A stretch of DNA of 64,000 nucleotides from Eulemur rufifrons (GCF_041146395.1 NC_090989.1:239186843-239250842), one strand, 5' to 3'. Shown: positions 1 through 12,935, numbered from the stretch's first letter. Notes: generated by a model from the sequence alone, not told the origin. Numbers and translations: made by a program.

Positions 1-957
1 TCCTTTCTAAATAAAAAAATAATGATAACCATAGTTATACTGCATATTATCATAAAATATATTCCAAATCCAAATACAATTTATTTTCAAATAGCGTTTG
101 AAATTTCTTAGTGCATTTGTTATTAGGAAGTGTAGCCTCCAGTATGCTGATAGCAATGACATTCTTTGGAACAATTCAGAGATTATGTACCTTGTTTTCT
201 GACTCTGTCCAAATATGGAACATCTTGATGAAACACATCAAAATTGACCTTAGGGCTACTTTCAGACACCTAATGTTGGTAATGTCAATTAAATGTTATT
301 AAAATATTTAGATTAAATTTAGAAAAGATGTACTAGAACAGTTATGTGATATAACAATATCTACAGAGAAAGAGTAATATTCTTTGCAGAAACTAATTTT
401 GAATTTGTGCTATTCATGGTCATTTGATGTGAACTCTTGTTTATTAGTAATGCTCACAAATGTTTCATAAAAACCCAGAAATATCAGTATAGTTACTTTT
501 TGATAAACGACTTAAAAATATTTGAAAACATTTTAGAGAAAGTGGTGTTACTAAATGGGAAAAAACTAGGAAGCAAAACAACAAAAGTGGCATTCCAATA
601 AATGTCATGAATACTATAAAAGGTAAGATTTATGTGTATGTAATCCTGAAACTACTTTCTATGGGCATTATGTTCTGCCCACCATAGGTCAGGCAATAGT
701 CTTGATTGTAAGATGTCAATAAATTGAGCACTAGCATCCTGCTGTTTTGGCTTTTCTTTATAACTCGGCTTTCAAAAATTTGAAAGAAGAAAACCCAAAT
801 GCTTGATGATATTGAAGATATTGCTTAAGAGGTAATAGAAATGGACTAAAATGGTAATTTGAATGGTGCAATTAAAATATTGTTATATTTTCTACAAAAC
901 TCATAACTTATCATGTATGATTACATTATGTTTATGTATAAAGTAATGTATAAAATG
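1..957. other. AT-rich stretch, no gene or repeat recognised
   Basis: I read this segment on both strands and see only short chance open frames, no splice-flanked coding sequence and no repeat family I can name. It is strongly AT-rich. Confidence 0.5.
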
Positions 958-1265
958 GGGCTGGGCACAGTGGCACACACCTGTAATCCCAGCAATTTGG
1001 GAGGCCAAGGTGGGAGTATTGCTTGAGGCCAGGAGGTGACCAGCCTGGGCCATGTAGCCAGACTCCATTTCTACAAAATTTTAAAAAATTAGGTGTGGTG
1101 GCGTGCACCTGTATTCCCCGATACATGGAAGGTTGAGGCAGGAGAACTGCTTGAGCCCAGAAGTTTGAGGCTACAGTGAGCTAGGTTCATGCTACTGCAT
1201 TCCAGCCTGGATTACAGAGCATAGACCTCATCTCTAAAATAATAATAATGATGATAATGAAAAAT
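958..1265 (+). repeat. Alu SINE, old (AluJ-like), plus strand
   Basis: The sequence starts with a GGGCTGGGCACAGTGG-type left end. It runs through both arms, with a 'gtaatcccagcaatttgggaggcc' box A/B-type core and a 'tccagcctggattacagagc' right-arm end. It finishes in an A/AT-rich tail. Many substitutions from modern Alus and decayed CpGs point to an old J-type insertion. The minus strand carries a 64-codon open frame that is only antisense Alu. No clear target duplication could be fixed. Confidence 0.9.
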
Positions 1266-1414
1266 AAATAAAATGAATGGCCATATCTGAATTTTTATTT
1301 AAAAAATTTTATTGATAATTCAAGTAGTTATTGTCTCAACAAAATTTTATCAAAATTGAAATTAATGAAAAAAATCTAAGAACTATGATGACTCAAGAAA
1401 GATTATCTAATTTA

Positions 1415-1830
1415 GCACATTATGTTAACTGAAATAAGCCAAGAACAGAAAGTTAAACACTGCATGTTCACACTCTCATATATGGAAGCTCTAAAAAAGT
1501 TGATCTTGTAGAAGTAAAAAGTAGAACAGAGGATACTAGAGGCTGGGAAGGTGGGGATAAGGAGAGGTTTGTTAAAGGATATAAAATTGCAGCTAGATAG
1601 GAGGAATAAGTTCTAGTGTCCTATAGCAATGTAGGATAAATAGAGTCATCGTACAAATAGTTTCAAATAACTAGGAGGATATCAAATGTTCCCAACAGAA
1701 AGAAATAATAAATGTCTGATATGATGGATATACTAATTACCCTCATCTGATCACCATATATATGTATCTAAACATCACTGTCTATCCCATAAATACATAC
1801 AATTATTGTGTGTCAATTAAAAAAATTTTT
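1415..1830 (+). mobile_element. L1 LINE 3' end (L1M-type)
   Basis: The order of landmarks is that of an L1 3' terminus: the 'gcacattatgttaactgaaataagcc' end of ORF2, 'tatatggaagctctaaaaaagttgat', 'gaggctgggaaggtgggga', then 'acaattattgtgtgtcaatt' with an A/T-rich end. The copy is truncated at its 5' side. Divergence suggests a mid-age mammalian L1. It abuts the 3' half of a MaLR LTR directly downstream. Confidence 0.85.
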
Positions 1831-1832
1831 AA

Positions 1833-2012
1833 ATGAAGAGGTGATTAAGACACAGACACCAGAGTGAAGACCATGTGAAGACACACAGAGAAAGCCATCT
1901 ACAAGCCAAGGAGAGAGGCCTCAGAAGAAACCAACCCTGCTGCCATCTTGATCCCAGACTTCCAGCCTCCAGAACTGTGAGAAAATAAATTTCTATTGTT
2001 TAAGCCACAGAA
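1833..2012 (+). repeat. ERVL-MaLR LTR fragment (MST/MLT1-type), 3' half
   Basis: It shows 'gaccatgtgaagacacacagagaaagcc', 'cttgatcccagacttccagcctccagaactgtgag' and an AATAAA followed by 'ttctattgtttaagcca'. This is the downstream half of a MaLR LTR, including its polyadenylation signal. The upstream half is missing where the L1 3' end abuts. It is non-coding. Confidence 0.85.
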
Positions 2013-2029
2013 AAGAAAATTTTTGTGAA

Positions 2030-3510
2030 AATCTTAACTATAATAACATTCTTTTACAAAAATGAAGGCAAAGAAAATTAGATTTTATAGAATCAACATG
2101 ATATTTATGAAGAATAAACATAATATTTAGGAGTTATATATGTGTTTATTTTATGACTGACCTAAACATCATTGCCCTATCAAAAGAACACCCAGATGTA
2201 CACAATAATAATTAATATTAGTCATCTTTGATATCTTGCTGACTATCAATCATAGAAAACCCCCATAGCTTTATGCCTTTTTCAATTTTATTGTCATGGA
2301 GGTACGTTTGTCAAAGTGGGAGGGTAACATATTTTATTTAATGGTTTATTAGCTTGACTAACAACTTTTTACTATTTAGACTTGTGGCGTGAGGGCCCCT
2401 GTGTATTTCCCTGTGGCTGACCTTGGAGATGTTAGGGTCCACCTGCCGGGGATGAGGTCTCTGGGAGTGATTTTAAAGGCAGAGGCCCCAGCTCCTGCTG
2501 TCCCCACATCTTCCGTGTTGGACACCTGCCACAGTAATGGAAGATGCCTCACGTCAGTTTTGTCAACTCACTGAATGTTCGGGATTGTGGTTGTCTTCTT
2601 CCAGGCTGAGGGAGAGTCCCTCATGAGAACCGAGTTAGGGTCTCAACCTTCATAAATACTGGGAAAGATTCTGTGAAAAAATCCTGTGATAAATCCTCTA
2701 ATAACACCACCAGTCCTGGAAAAAATATCGTAATTTATTTTTAAATACATTTTCCCCACACATTTCCCTGATTACTTGAACCAACATACGTCTCTCTTTA
2801 TTAAAGATTCCTCAATGCAACTTTATTCAATAATAATAAAATTACGAGGCTTGTGCTAAGTGAAAAAATTAGGTCCAACTTTTGTTCTTCCTTTTCAGAA
2901 CTGCTCACACACCCCTCCCCCTGGGTGTGTCCTGTTTTGGACACAGAGGTTGCCTTTAATAATCTGAGATCGGAACATAGCATGTCATGCCGAGGTATAG
3001 TATTTCATTTTAAGTAATTTGCAGGTAGGGCTGGAAGGAGAAGCTCTGCCAGCTTATAGCTGTTGATTGGGCAGCTTTCATCACGATTAATTCTTTTACA
3101 TTTGCATTAGATGCCTCTAAAAGAAGCACAGATGAAAGAGCATTAACAGGAGACTAATTTAGCATAAGTGTGAGAGGAGCGAACACCATGCGGTTTAGGA
3201 GGTTGGCAGCTGCATCCAGCTCCCTCTGACAGGTAAGCCCCTGAAGCCAAGGCAGTGCAGCCAGGACAAGCCAGCCCCTACAGGATGGATTTGGGCAACA
3301 CAGCAGCGACATGCCACTCACAGCCCCAGGTGATAATCCTGCGTGCCCTCCTTTTTTCCTTTTCTTCCAAGATGACAAGCGTTTCATAATTCTCTTCCAC
3401 TTTCCTTTAGTCTTTTCTCACTCCCTCCTACCCCACCTGCTGGGCAAATGCTGACTCCAGATAGCAATATCTTTGTTCTTGTTAATTTCAACTTTTAATT
3501 CAGATTTATA
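2030..3510. other. Unassigned interval, includes a small GC-rich patch
   Basis: No gene seen. At about 2380-2540 the composition turns GC-rich inside AT-rich flanks, with a 61-codon frame that has no convincing splice signals. I cannot assign this patch to a repeat family. The rest is featureless. Confidence 0.4.
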
Positions 3511-3513
3511 TCA

Positions 3514-3700
3514 AGAGTATAGCATGGTAGTTAAGAGCAAAGACCCTGGAGTCACACTGACTGGGTTGAAATCCTGACTCTACCCCTTACTAGATGTGTG
3601 GCCTGAACTTTTCTTTGACTCAGTTTTCTCATCTGTAGAATGGGTATACTATTTGTACCCTCTTCCACATTAGATTCCTGGGTGTTGACATAGGGCTATG
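3514..3700 (+). repeat. MIR SINE, plus strand
   Basis: 'gagtatagcatggtagttaagagcaaagaccctggagtc' is the MIR 5' tRNA-derived part. It is followed by 'tagatgtgtggcctgaac' and 'cagttttctcatctgtagaatggg', the MIR core. It is heavily diverged, as expected for a mammal-wide SINE. Confidence 0.85.
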
Positions 3701-3904
3701 AGGAAAACAATTGAAGGGCCAAGTAGATGATAATTGACATTTAATTTTGGTAAGCAATCAAGAAAGCCTCTCTAGGGAAGTGACCTTTAATTTGGGCTCT
3801 AAAAGAAGAGAAAAGGAGCCAGTTCCTACATTTCTCCAGGGAAGTATTTGTGTCACGTTTCCTGTTTTTTCAATTAGAAAGTTAGGCATTGAGCTCCTGA
3901 GAAA

Positions 3905-4025
3905 TGATAGCTAATAAAGCACTTCCCCATGTTATATCATTATGCTGTTTCTTCTCTGTAACAACCCTGTGATGTTCAGATGAAGAGACCGAGAATCAGA
4001 GAGGTTCCATGATTTACTCACGTAT
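3905..4025 (-). repeat. MIR SINE fragment, minus strand
   Basis: The plus strand reads 'aataaagcacttcccc...' and then 'agatgaagagaccgagaatcagagaggttc', the reverse complement of the MIR core and 3' part. It is short and degraded. Confidence 0.6.
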
Positions 4026-5325
4026 TGTTTCTACCGCATCACCATCATTGCTCCCCATCACGTGTGCTCTCAAGCAGATGTTTCTTGAAGCTCCAAGAAG
4101 TAGCACTACTCCGTCCCAAATTTATTCCTCCCCCCTTCCCCCACCACCATCTCTCACCTTAGAAATTTAGAAATCTTGGGGTTTTGTATTTTCTTTCCTC
4201 CTTTTTGGAACCAGTGAAGGCTCATAGCTTTCTCCTTTCTAAAGTCTCAGTTGATCTGAGTGGTTCAGGTTTTGGTTCACATGCATTCAACTCCTGACCT
4301 CTTGCCTAATCATCTCCTCTGTTAATTCCAAGGGCTACTTGCACCTTTCCCTTTGCTGTTTGTGCTCCATGATCTTGGCCAGGATTGACACTGGCTTCAT
4401 TGGAAAAAGTAAAATTTCTGGGAAATGTGGCTTATGGCTGAATTCTTCACCCTCTAGAGTTTGACTCATTTATATTCTATTTCTACTCTGGATCATTCTG
4501 ACAAATAGAAATTTGGGTCTCTAAACCTGTCTTTCTGTCAATGCTGGGTATAGAAACTATAAAAAAATAAAAAATAAATAAACTTGTCTTTCTGAATATA
4601 CATGACAGCAGGGTCATTATTAGCCTAATGTTTTCTGGCATCTTCATATAAAGAAATAGCATCCTGCTCATGTATGCAGTGGTAACTGATACAAGAGGCA
4701 CTTTGGTTATGGACAATAAACTGCTTTAATATTTCAGCATATTAATGCATTTTATAAATAGAATAGATTTCATCTCCTCTGAAGATTTTAGTAGAGGAAG
4801 ATCATAACCACATCTTTATGGTACTTTGTAGTTCACCAAAGACAAAGGTAAGGAGATATTATGATTATTACCTCTAAATCTCATCCAGGAAACTCCATGA
4901 AGTTTCTGTTTGTCAAGTACAGATCTTGACAGATAACTTCTTAACACAATAACTTCAGGCTCCAGAAATGATTTGACAGTATAAAATTATAAGAACCTCT
5001 TTAGACTGCAGCATAAAAGAAAACGAAGTTTCACTTACCCAGAAATAACTTATGCTTTTATCATGAATTCACTATGTTTTATTATAAAATAAAATTTCTT
5101 CCCTAATATCAAGGGAATATGCATTCATGGTAGAGAAATTGGAAAATACAGAAATATAAAAAACAAAACAATCTGCCACTTCATCGGTAAAAGATAACCA
5201 TAAGCATCTTGGTGAATTTTATCTTTTTTATCTTATCCTAGGGTAACTGTATAAGGCTAAGATCTGAAAATTAAAATCATGCTATGAGTCTTCATTTTTA
5301 TGGTGCGTTTCACAAGAATCAAAAG
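4026..5325. other. Unassigned interval
   Basis: No gene or confident repeat seen. Contains a pyrimidine-rich run near 4130-4160 and an AT-rich stretch near 5050-5180. Confidence 0.35.
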
Positions 5326-5334
5326 AGACCTTAC

Positions 5335-5720
5335 TGATTCATTCATTCAGTAAGTTGGGTACCCACTATATGCCAGGCTAGGTGCGGGGTCATATTATTA
5401 ATTAGGGAAGACTTTTCCCATTTCTTCTAGCAGTTTACAAAATTGTGAGGTGAGACAGACAGACAAAGGAGGAGATAAAGAATTCTAAAATGTGAAAACT
5501 GTTATGAAGAAAATGAACAGGGGGCTATGAGAGAGAAAAACAGCCCTTGAAAACCTTATTGGAAGGGATGACGCAAGATACCGCCAGTCCCTAAAGCTTG
5601 AGAAGTAGCCAGTCATGGGCAGCGCTAGGGAACTATGCTCCCCACAGAAAGAACAGCGCATGCTCGCTTGTTCCTACAGAAATGACTTCTGGGTTTGAGG
5701 TCGAGAAAAGCTTGATAGGG
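5335..5720 (-). repeat. L2 LINE 3' region, minus strand
   Basis: On the plus strand 'attcattcattcagtaag...cccactatatgccaggc' is the reverse complement of the L2 3' end. It is followed by the reversed 'gagacagacagacaaaggaggagat' and '...gaacagcgcatgctcg' landmarks. It is highly diverged and non-coding. Confidence 0.7.
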
Positions 5721-6084
5721 GAGATGCTGCCAATCAGTGTGGTTGACTTGCCTTATCCTAGATGGTTATAATGTAAGTGCTGCAGCCAAAACTCAAATCC
5801 CCATTTACTTGGCTTGAAAGCCAACCCTTGGTTCCCACCAAGACTGACAATTGTTCTCATCTGATTAACATTTAATTAAGCTAGAAGTGGCCATATGGGC
5901 ATTGAACTAACCATGTCTTAGGAGTATTCAAGAATAGAAAAGTGTATTTATTTATTTAATGTGTAAATTATAACATGTCTCCTGTGGATGATTCAGAGCA
6001 AGATTTGTCCTCAGACAGTGTCGCCATTGCACTTCCCAGTCTTCTGTTCAAGGTGTCAAATATGTTGCCAGGTAGGTTGAATAC

Positions 6085-6670
6085 TAAATTTTCCCTGGAG
6101 CCTATTTTAAAATTAGTATCTTATTTTACAATAGTTTCAGATTTATGGGAAGCGTGGCAAAGTTAGCACAGATAGTTTCCATATGCCCCACACTCCGATT
6201 CTGCTGTGATTAATATCTTACATTACTATGGTATATTTGTCACAACTAAGGAACCAACACGGGTCCATGCTGTTAACTAAATGCCCAACATTCGTATCTC
6301 TATGGCATTTCCCTAGTGTCTTTTTTCCTAGTCCAGAATCAGAGCCAGGATAGAGCATTCCATTTAGTCATCGTGTCTCCTTAGGCTATGACAGATTCTC
6401 AGACTTTCTTTGTTTTTTATGACCTTGACAGTTTTGAGTAGTACTAGTCAGGCATTTGGTGGAACCTTTGCAGTTTGTGTTTGTCAGCTGTTTTCATCAG
6501 GACTAGTCTCGTGTTATGGGTTCTTGGGAGGAAGGCCGCAGTGGTGCAGTGCCCTCCTCATCATATTGTATCAAGGGTACCTGAGAGCAACATGACTTAC
6601 CACAGATGATGTGAACCTTGATCACTGGTTGGGGTCATCTTCCTAGGCTTCTCCACTCTAAAGTAACTGC
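6085..6670 (-). repeat. L1 LINE 3' untranslated-type sequence (old L1M), minus strand
   Basis: Landmarks in order: 'gtttccatatgccccacactccg', 'tacattactatggtatatttgtcacaa', 'ttatgaccttgacagttttgagtagtact', 'gttcttgggaggaaggcc', 'tcttcctaggcttctccactctaaagt'. I recognise this series from a widespread old L1 3' part, read here in reverse. Short open frames inside it are not genes. Confidence 0.6.
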
Positions 6671-6774
6671 CACCACCCTCCCCATGGAGCTTATTTTAAT
6701 TGACTTTGACTTCCTTCATATGCTTCTAGAGCTGCCATGTTGCACGTACAGTTAATAGCTTTGATAATTGGCAG

Positions 6775-6955
6775 AGTATTCGGTATTTGCCAAATACCAG
6801 GCATTGGGCTAAGGGATTACTTTGAAATAGCCCCATATGTAGTATTCCTATCTCTATGTTATGTGTAGGGGAAACCAAGCCATGCTGTGAGAGGTCATGT
6901 AACTAGCCCACACTTGCACAGCTACTGACTCCAGCCGGTATGATTCTGTGCCCAT
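6775..6955 (-). repeat. MIR SINE, minus strand
   Basis: 'ccaaataccaggcattgggctaaggg', 'ggggaaaccaagcc' and 'agaggtcatgtaactagcccacacttgcacag' are the reverse complement of the MIR core and its flanks. Confidence 0.7.
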
Positions 6956-8890
6956 TCTTCAGGGCTGGGGCTGACCCCTCACTCTGCCACCTGCACTGAC
7001 CTCAGTGGGGCACAGGACAGAGCAGAAAGGCCAAGCTGAAGGCCCTGAAGCCTTCACCATCCCCCTGCTGGGAATTCTTTGTCTTTGGGGAAGTTTTTAG
7101 CTTTCAGCTCCCTGTTCCTTTCCTTTTAGAATTTGTTATTTTTGACCACACATTGCTGGAAACTGAGGAAAAAGTACATTCATGGGGGAGATGGTACTTT
7201 CAGCAGATTACTATTCTTAGAAGTTCATGGTCTTTCAATTTCATCTTGAACTTAGATCCTAACAGAAATGGTTTTTGAAGCCCTCATAATAATGGTTGCC
7301 TTTCAACTTAAATTCCAAATAATCAGTACCTTCACCCAAAATCTGTCAGTGGTATTTTGACTGTGCCACTGACATGCTGTTGTGTCTAGCTGTATCTGTG
7401 CATTTCAGATTCCAGGACCCGGCCGAATATGTCTGAATGAAAAGGCTCATACTGTTCATATCAAATGCTGTTTCATCCTAAGTAGTACATGGACCAGCTT
7501 CTCTCTCCTGTGATGATGACGGAAAATGTATGTTTGTACTTTTTATCAAAGCTGGGGGGAAAATTCCATTCAATTGTTATTTTTAGGTTGCTGAAAGAGA
7601 TAAGAAGCTGCAAGGCTGTCTGTTAAATTCAGTACCTATTCATACAGCCATGATTAGATCTATTAAGTTAATTTATTTCAGAAGCACAGGAATTAAATTA
7701 AATCTTTGATGTATTTTCAGGAGACTATGAAGAAAACTATACATCACATTCATGTATATTCCTTTGGAAAGTACAAAATCCAATGCAAAGCAAATAATAA
7801 TTATTGTTAACATTCCAGTGCTATTCAGTTTCCCATAATGTAGTAAATGTCTTATCTTAGAGAGACATAAAGGATATGGTTCAGGAAACTTCCAGATTTA
7901 TGTGCATCTCCGATTACTGAAACAATCACGTGTTACTAAAATTTTCATATTTTACTTCTATGTGAGAAGCAGAATCTTGACACAGATAATCCTTCTTCCA
8001 CAGCCTGACTGTTGCCCTATACATTTTTTAACTACCTAGTAAATATTTGGTAACATTTTTGTGTCTCCAAGTGAAAGCAGATCTAGATAACAAACATATA
8101 TCACTTTATGTTCTTCTTTAATTTTGTATCTGGCAGATTGCCAAGGAGATGTCACGTGTCAGAAGGTGTGTCTCACATGGCAGACCGTGGCTCCCCAATG
8201 TGGGAGATGGGCCACCTGGCCATTTAAGTCTCTGAAATGACCACCATTTGCCTGCATCACCACCACTCAAGCGGAATGATGTGGCTTGGCATCTCTGTTT
8301 ACTAGCTCAGGAGTGACAACATGACAGTACTGTTTACAGATATGTAGGGCAGTGTGTATAGAATGAATTGATTTATTCCATGTTGGCCCTTTTAGATCTA
8401 TCTGCATCTACATTTTTGTCCTTATTTTCTCACTCTTCTCATATTCCATGCTCTATTGTTTATACCTGAGTTGCTTTTGGCATTTTGAGAAGTGTTTAGT
8501 ATTATTTATATAAATGTTGTGGATAAAGCACTTTGAGCTGTTCAGAGAAAACTCACTATATAAATCTAATAAATCTACGATGTCTTCTTGTATGGAAACC
8601 TAATACAGACTGCCTCTGAGACATAAATATTTGATTTACTTCTATGTCATATAAGTGAAACGTGAATATTTAGAAAACCTTAGGTAATCAACTGAATCTT
8701 GTTGAACCCTGCTGCATTTGAAAAGATTTTGCAACTGCAATAAATTGTTCTATTACATTTTACACAGACAATCAGTACTGAATGGTATACTGTTTTCCCC
8801 CTTTGTTAATATTTTTTTATTTTTAACTCTGTATTTGATGCATCCTTTGGTTAAGACTAAGCAAAATTAAATGTAATTGTTCTGCTAAAA
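6956..8890. other. Unassigned interval
   Basis: No gene seen and no repeat I can name with confidence. The sequence is moderately complex with no long open frame in any of the six frames. Confidence 0.35.
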
Positions 8891-8894
8891 GTCA

Positions 8895-9838
8895 TGATAT
8901 TTTATTTTATTTTTATTTCAAAATACAATGGCAGTACAAGTGTTTTTGGTTACATGGATCACTTTAGTAATGTTTGAGTCATGACTATATGTGTGCCCAT
9001 CACCCAAATAGTGTTCATTGCACATGTGTGTTCATCAGTTGATTCCAACTTAATAATGAGTACATGTGACATTTGGTTTTCTAATCTTGAGGTACTTCAT
9101 TTAGGGGAATGATCTCTAGTTCCATCCAAATTGTTGCAAAAGGCATTAATTCATCCTTTTTATGGCTGAATGGTACTCCATAGTATACATATACCACATT
9201 TTGTTACTCCACTCATGAATTGATGGGTACTTGGGTTGATGTGGAATCACATCAAAGATAATTCCACATCTTTGCAATTGTGAATTGTGCTGCAATAAAC
9301 ATTTGAGCGCAGTTGTCTTTTTGATAGAAGTACTTCTTTTCCTTTGGGTAGATATCCAGTAGTGGGATTGCTGGATTGAAAGGTAGGTCTACTTTTAGTT
9401 CTCTGAGAAATCTCCACACTGTTTTCCATAGAGGTTGTACTAATTTGAAGTCCCACCAACAGTGTGTAAGCATTCCTGTTTCTCTGCATTGACACCAGCA
9501 TCCGTTATTATTGGACTTTTTAATAAAAACCATTCTAACTGGTTTTAATTTGAATTTCCCTGATGATTAGTGATGTTGAACATTTTTTCATATGTTTATT
9601 AGCCATTTGTCTATCTTCTTTTGAAAAGCTTCTGTTCATGTTTTTTGTCCACTTTTTAATGGGGTCGTTTTTTTCTTGCTGATTTGCTTGAGTTCTTTGT
9701 AGATTCTGGTTATTAGTCCTTTATTGGATATATAGCCTGCGAATATTTTCTCCCATTCTGTGGGTTGTCTATTTGCTCTGTTGATTGTTTCCTTGGGTGT
9801 GTAGAAGCTTTTTAGTTTAATCATTCTTTGACTCTTTC
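8895..9838 (-). mobile_element. L1 LINE 3' half, minus strand, ORF2 C-terminus broken
   Basis: Read on the minus strand this is the end of L1 ORF2 followed by the 3' region. The frame at 9252-9533 carries the ORF2 C-terminal stretch with [19 protein letters not shown] and ...FTIAKMWN. A separate frame at 9636-9824 carries the upstream piece [20 protein letters not shown]. The two pieces lie in different frames and are separated by stops, so the copy is dead. Plus-strand landmarks include 'tggctgaatggtactccatagt' and 'ctccacactgttttccatagagg'. Confidence 0.9.
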
Positions 9839-10845
9839 ATGGAATAGGCCAGGCACATTGGAGCATGTGGGAGGGGTGGTAGGGTGCCAGGAATCTGCCA
9901 CTGCTCACGTTGCATCACACTCTAAAGGCCAGAGAAGGAGCTTCAACCACTTTCCCTGAAGAACTACATTTAATCTGAGTTCTAAGGATTTTTCTGAAGA
10001 AAGCCACTTTTCATCCATAATTCTCATTTACAGTCAGATGCCTAGGAGAAGTTAACTGTTGTCCTCCATGAGAGTAACTGCCACACTGTTTTCTCTAAGT
10101 GATCTTAAATGAATGAGTCTTAGTATTATGTGGAAATTTCTCTGAAATGGTCAAGATTCCCACATATAACTTTGCAACTGGATAATAGAAATGAGGAAGA
10201 AAAAGAATTATGATCCCTTTCTTACACTACATTGGTTCCATCTTATGTTGTCTGCAGCAAGGGAGTGACTCATTTGTAACTCAGCACCTTGGGAGGAGGG
10301 GGAGATGCCAAGGTTGAACCTCATGCCTGTGTACGGTTGGAGAAACATACTCAGAGACATTGAGTAACAGCTAGAGTTGCTAGAGACAAGACCTGTACCA
10401 GGTGTGCCCCCAAAGCCCAGATCCTGCTGCTACATTCTGCACAGAGGGACACAGTTCAACCCTGGCATCTTCTATACAGACTGCTAAATCTTTTCCACAT
10501 CAGCAGTAAGTTTCTTTCACTTATGTGTTCACCAGAGTGGCACTTTTAATTTCATCAAGAACTTTTCCTTTGCACTGACAACTTGGCTAACTGGTGCAAG
10601 AGGCCTAGTTCTCAGCCTATCTCAGCTTTTGACATGCTTTTCTAACTAAGATTAATAATTTCTGGCTTTTGATTTAAAGTGAGAGATGTGCAACTCTTCC
10701 TTTAACTTGAACACATAGAGGTCATTAAAGGGTTATTAACCAGCCTAATTTTAATACTGTTGTGTCTCAGGGAAGAGGGAGGCTGAGAGAGAAGAAAAGA
10801 AAATGACTGGTCAGTAATCAGAACGAGTACAACCTTAAGTTTGCT
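9839..10845. other. Unassigned interval
   Basis: I see no gene, no RNA gene and no recognisable repeat. It separates a minus-strand L1 piece from a Tigger-type element end. Confidence 0.35.
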
Positions 10846-10849
10846 GTCT

Positions 10850-11131
10850 TATGTGGGCACAGTGTGTGGTGCCCCAGAACAATTTCAATACTGACGTTAG
10901 AGATCACTGATCACAGGTCAGCATAACAGAAATAATAGCTGGGAAAGAGTTTGAAATAGTGTGAGAATTACCAAAATGTGACACAAAGACATGAAGTGAA
11001 GACATGCTGTTGGAAAAATAACACCAATAGACTTGTCTGAGTCAGGGTTGTCATGAATTTTCAATTTGTAAAAAATATGATACCTGCCAAGTGCAGTAAA
11101 GCAAAGCACAGTAAAACAAGGTGTGCCTATA
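10850..11131. mobile_element. Tigger1-type DNA transposon terminal fragment
   Basis: 'gagatcactgatcacaggtcagcataacag', 'gagaattaccaaaatgtgacacaaagacatgaagtg', 'catgctgttggaaaaataacacc' and the terminus 'gtaaagcaaagcacagtaaaacaaggtgtgcctata' match the end of a Tc1/mariner-class Tigger element. The terminus is followed by TA, the expected target dinucleotide. Only one end is present and no transposase frame is visible. Confidence 0.8.
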
Positions 11132-11400
11132 CTCTGTTATTAACCATAGTCACCATGCTGTGCAGTAGAACTAAAAAAAAAAAATCCCCAATATATTCCT
11201 TCCGTCTGAGATTTTGTACCCTTTGACCACTATCTCCCATTCCTACCCCCCACCACCCTCAGCCTGTGTAACCACCATTCCACTATATGCTTGATGAGTT
11301 CGGTTGTTCTAGATTCCACATATAATAAGAAAGAACATGCGATACTTGTTTTTCAATGACTGGCTTATTTAACTTAGCCTAGTGTTCTTCATTTCTGATT
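11132..11400 (-). repeat. L1 LINE 3' region fragment, minus strand
   Basis: 'ttaaccatagtcaccatgctgtgcagtaga', 'ttttgtaccctttgaccactatctccc', 'tagattccacatataataag' and 'ctggcttatttaacttagcc' are reverse-complement landmarks of the L1 region just after ORF2. It directly abuts the Tigger terminus. Confidence 0.85.
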
Positions 11401-12804
11401 GTCTTGATATTATAAGAACTAGAAATTTCCGTTGAGAAGCCAGTATTTGTAGAAAAGTTGTCATCCCTTATGTAATGGAAGATACTTATTCTGGATCAAT
11501 TCAGTTTAGCAATATTGCTTCCTTATAACTTATTTGTGCTTCAGAACTGTTCAAATAGTATGAATAATGAAGGAACACTTTTTCCTTCTTTTTCTTTTTG
11601 TTTGTTCTTGACTGACTGAAACTATAACATAATGGACTTTTGTAATTCCCAGTAGAGATAACTTCAGATGGGAATAAACTTCAGTGTTCTAACATGGAGG
11701 AGACACAGAGGAATATTTTGATTGGATGTGGGGGAACATTTAGAAGATCTTGGTCATAAGTTGGTAATAATGATAGGGGGTTTTTTGGTTTGTTTTTTAA
11801 TTGTGTAGAGAATGTTTTCCAGAGGAGTCGAGCAGTCCTGGTAATGTTGGTGAAGGCGACCTTAAACCCTAATAGAGTAAGTAGTAAGATTTTAAGAGGA
11901 TCAGAAAAGGCCTCTTTATTGTATTACCTATTCAGCTTAGGTATAAGAATTATTAACCTTAGGGAGTCATTCTCAGAATTTGTGTCCTTTTGGCATGCAC
12001 TAAAAATGCAACAATGCCAGTGGGCATTATTAAACTAATTTATAGTAAGGTGCCAGTGATTTTTTTTAATTCACTTTCTTGTACAAGGTGAGATTGAGAC
12101 TGAGGGTGGTGCAGAATGGAAACAGAATAAAAAGAGATAAAAATATCATGATATCAAATTCAGAGTGGGTAGTGGAGGATCCAAATGGGCATGATGTCAC
12201 TTGTCTGTTTTTACCTATAAAAGTATTGCAAATAATTTCTCTTATGCTTGAAGAGGTAGCTGCTAACTAATGTTCCACTGTGAGAATTTTGTTGTGAATG
12301 AAAAGAATGTTTTATTCCAGTACTTTTTGTAGATAGAATATGTTTGGTGGGAAATTAAAGAGAAGCCTTATTTTAATAGTGTTTTAGTTAAGCAATGCTT
12401 AAAAAACCTTTAATTTGTAAGTTGCATTTTCACCACTCCTTCTTTTGGGAACAATGTAACAGTATTGTTGGCCTGAAAACGTGGATAGATATTTCAAAGG
12501 CTGGCAAAGTGAATACAGTGGTGAGGGATAGATCATATTCTCAGACTCAGACCACATTTTGAGTAGCAGCACAATTTACTACTCTTTGAGTTTTTAAACT
12601 TTAAATTGAACATCTGCCTGCAAAATTTCATTTCTTTCTTGTCCTTCGCAATCACTTGGTCCCCACTTTACAAACCCAAGTGTCACCATTTTGTGTGATC
12701 TGTATTGAAACCTTCAAATCTTTTTAGACAAATAAGCAGAGAATATTGTTTTGAACAGGATGGCAAATTGTAGCTATTATCATAAATTAAAATCTGTTTT
12801 GCTC

Positions 12805-12826
12805 CTATGTCCCTCTGCTGGCTGCT
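12805..12826 (-). promoter_or_regulatory. Candidate CTCF-like motif
   Basis: The minus strand reads GCAGCCAGCAGAGGGACAT. The CCAGCAGAGGG core matches the CTCF consensus, while the following GC-rich half is imperfect. A sequence match of this length is weak evidence of binding on its own. Confidence 0.25.
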
Positions 12827-12917
12827 GTGGGTAAATTATAGACACAGATTAGACACAGATTCTGCCCGTAGGGAAACTATAAACAATCAAGAATTTATTT
12901 TTTTAATAACCATGTCA

Positions 12918-12935
12918 CCCTAGAGCCATCTGGTG
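12918..12935 (-). promoter_or_regulatory. Candidate CTCF-like motif
   Basis: The minus strand reads ACACCAGATGGCTCTAGGG. It matches about 13 of 15 positions of the CTCF core consensus as I remember it. It lies about 110 bp from, and in the same orientation as, the other candidate. Binding is unproven. Confidence 0.25.
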
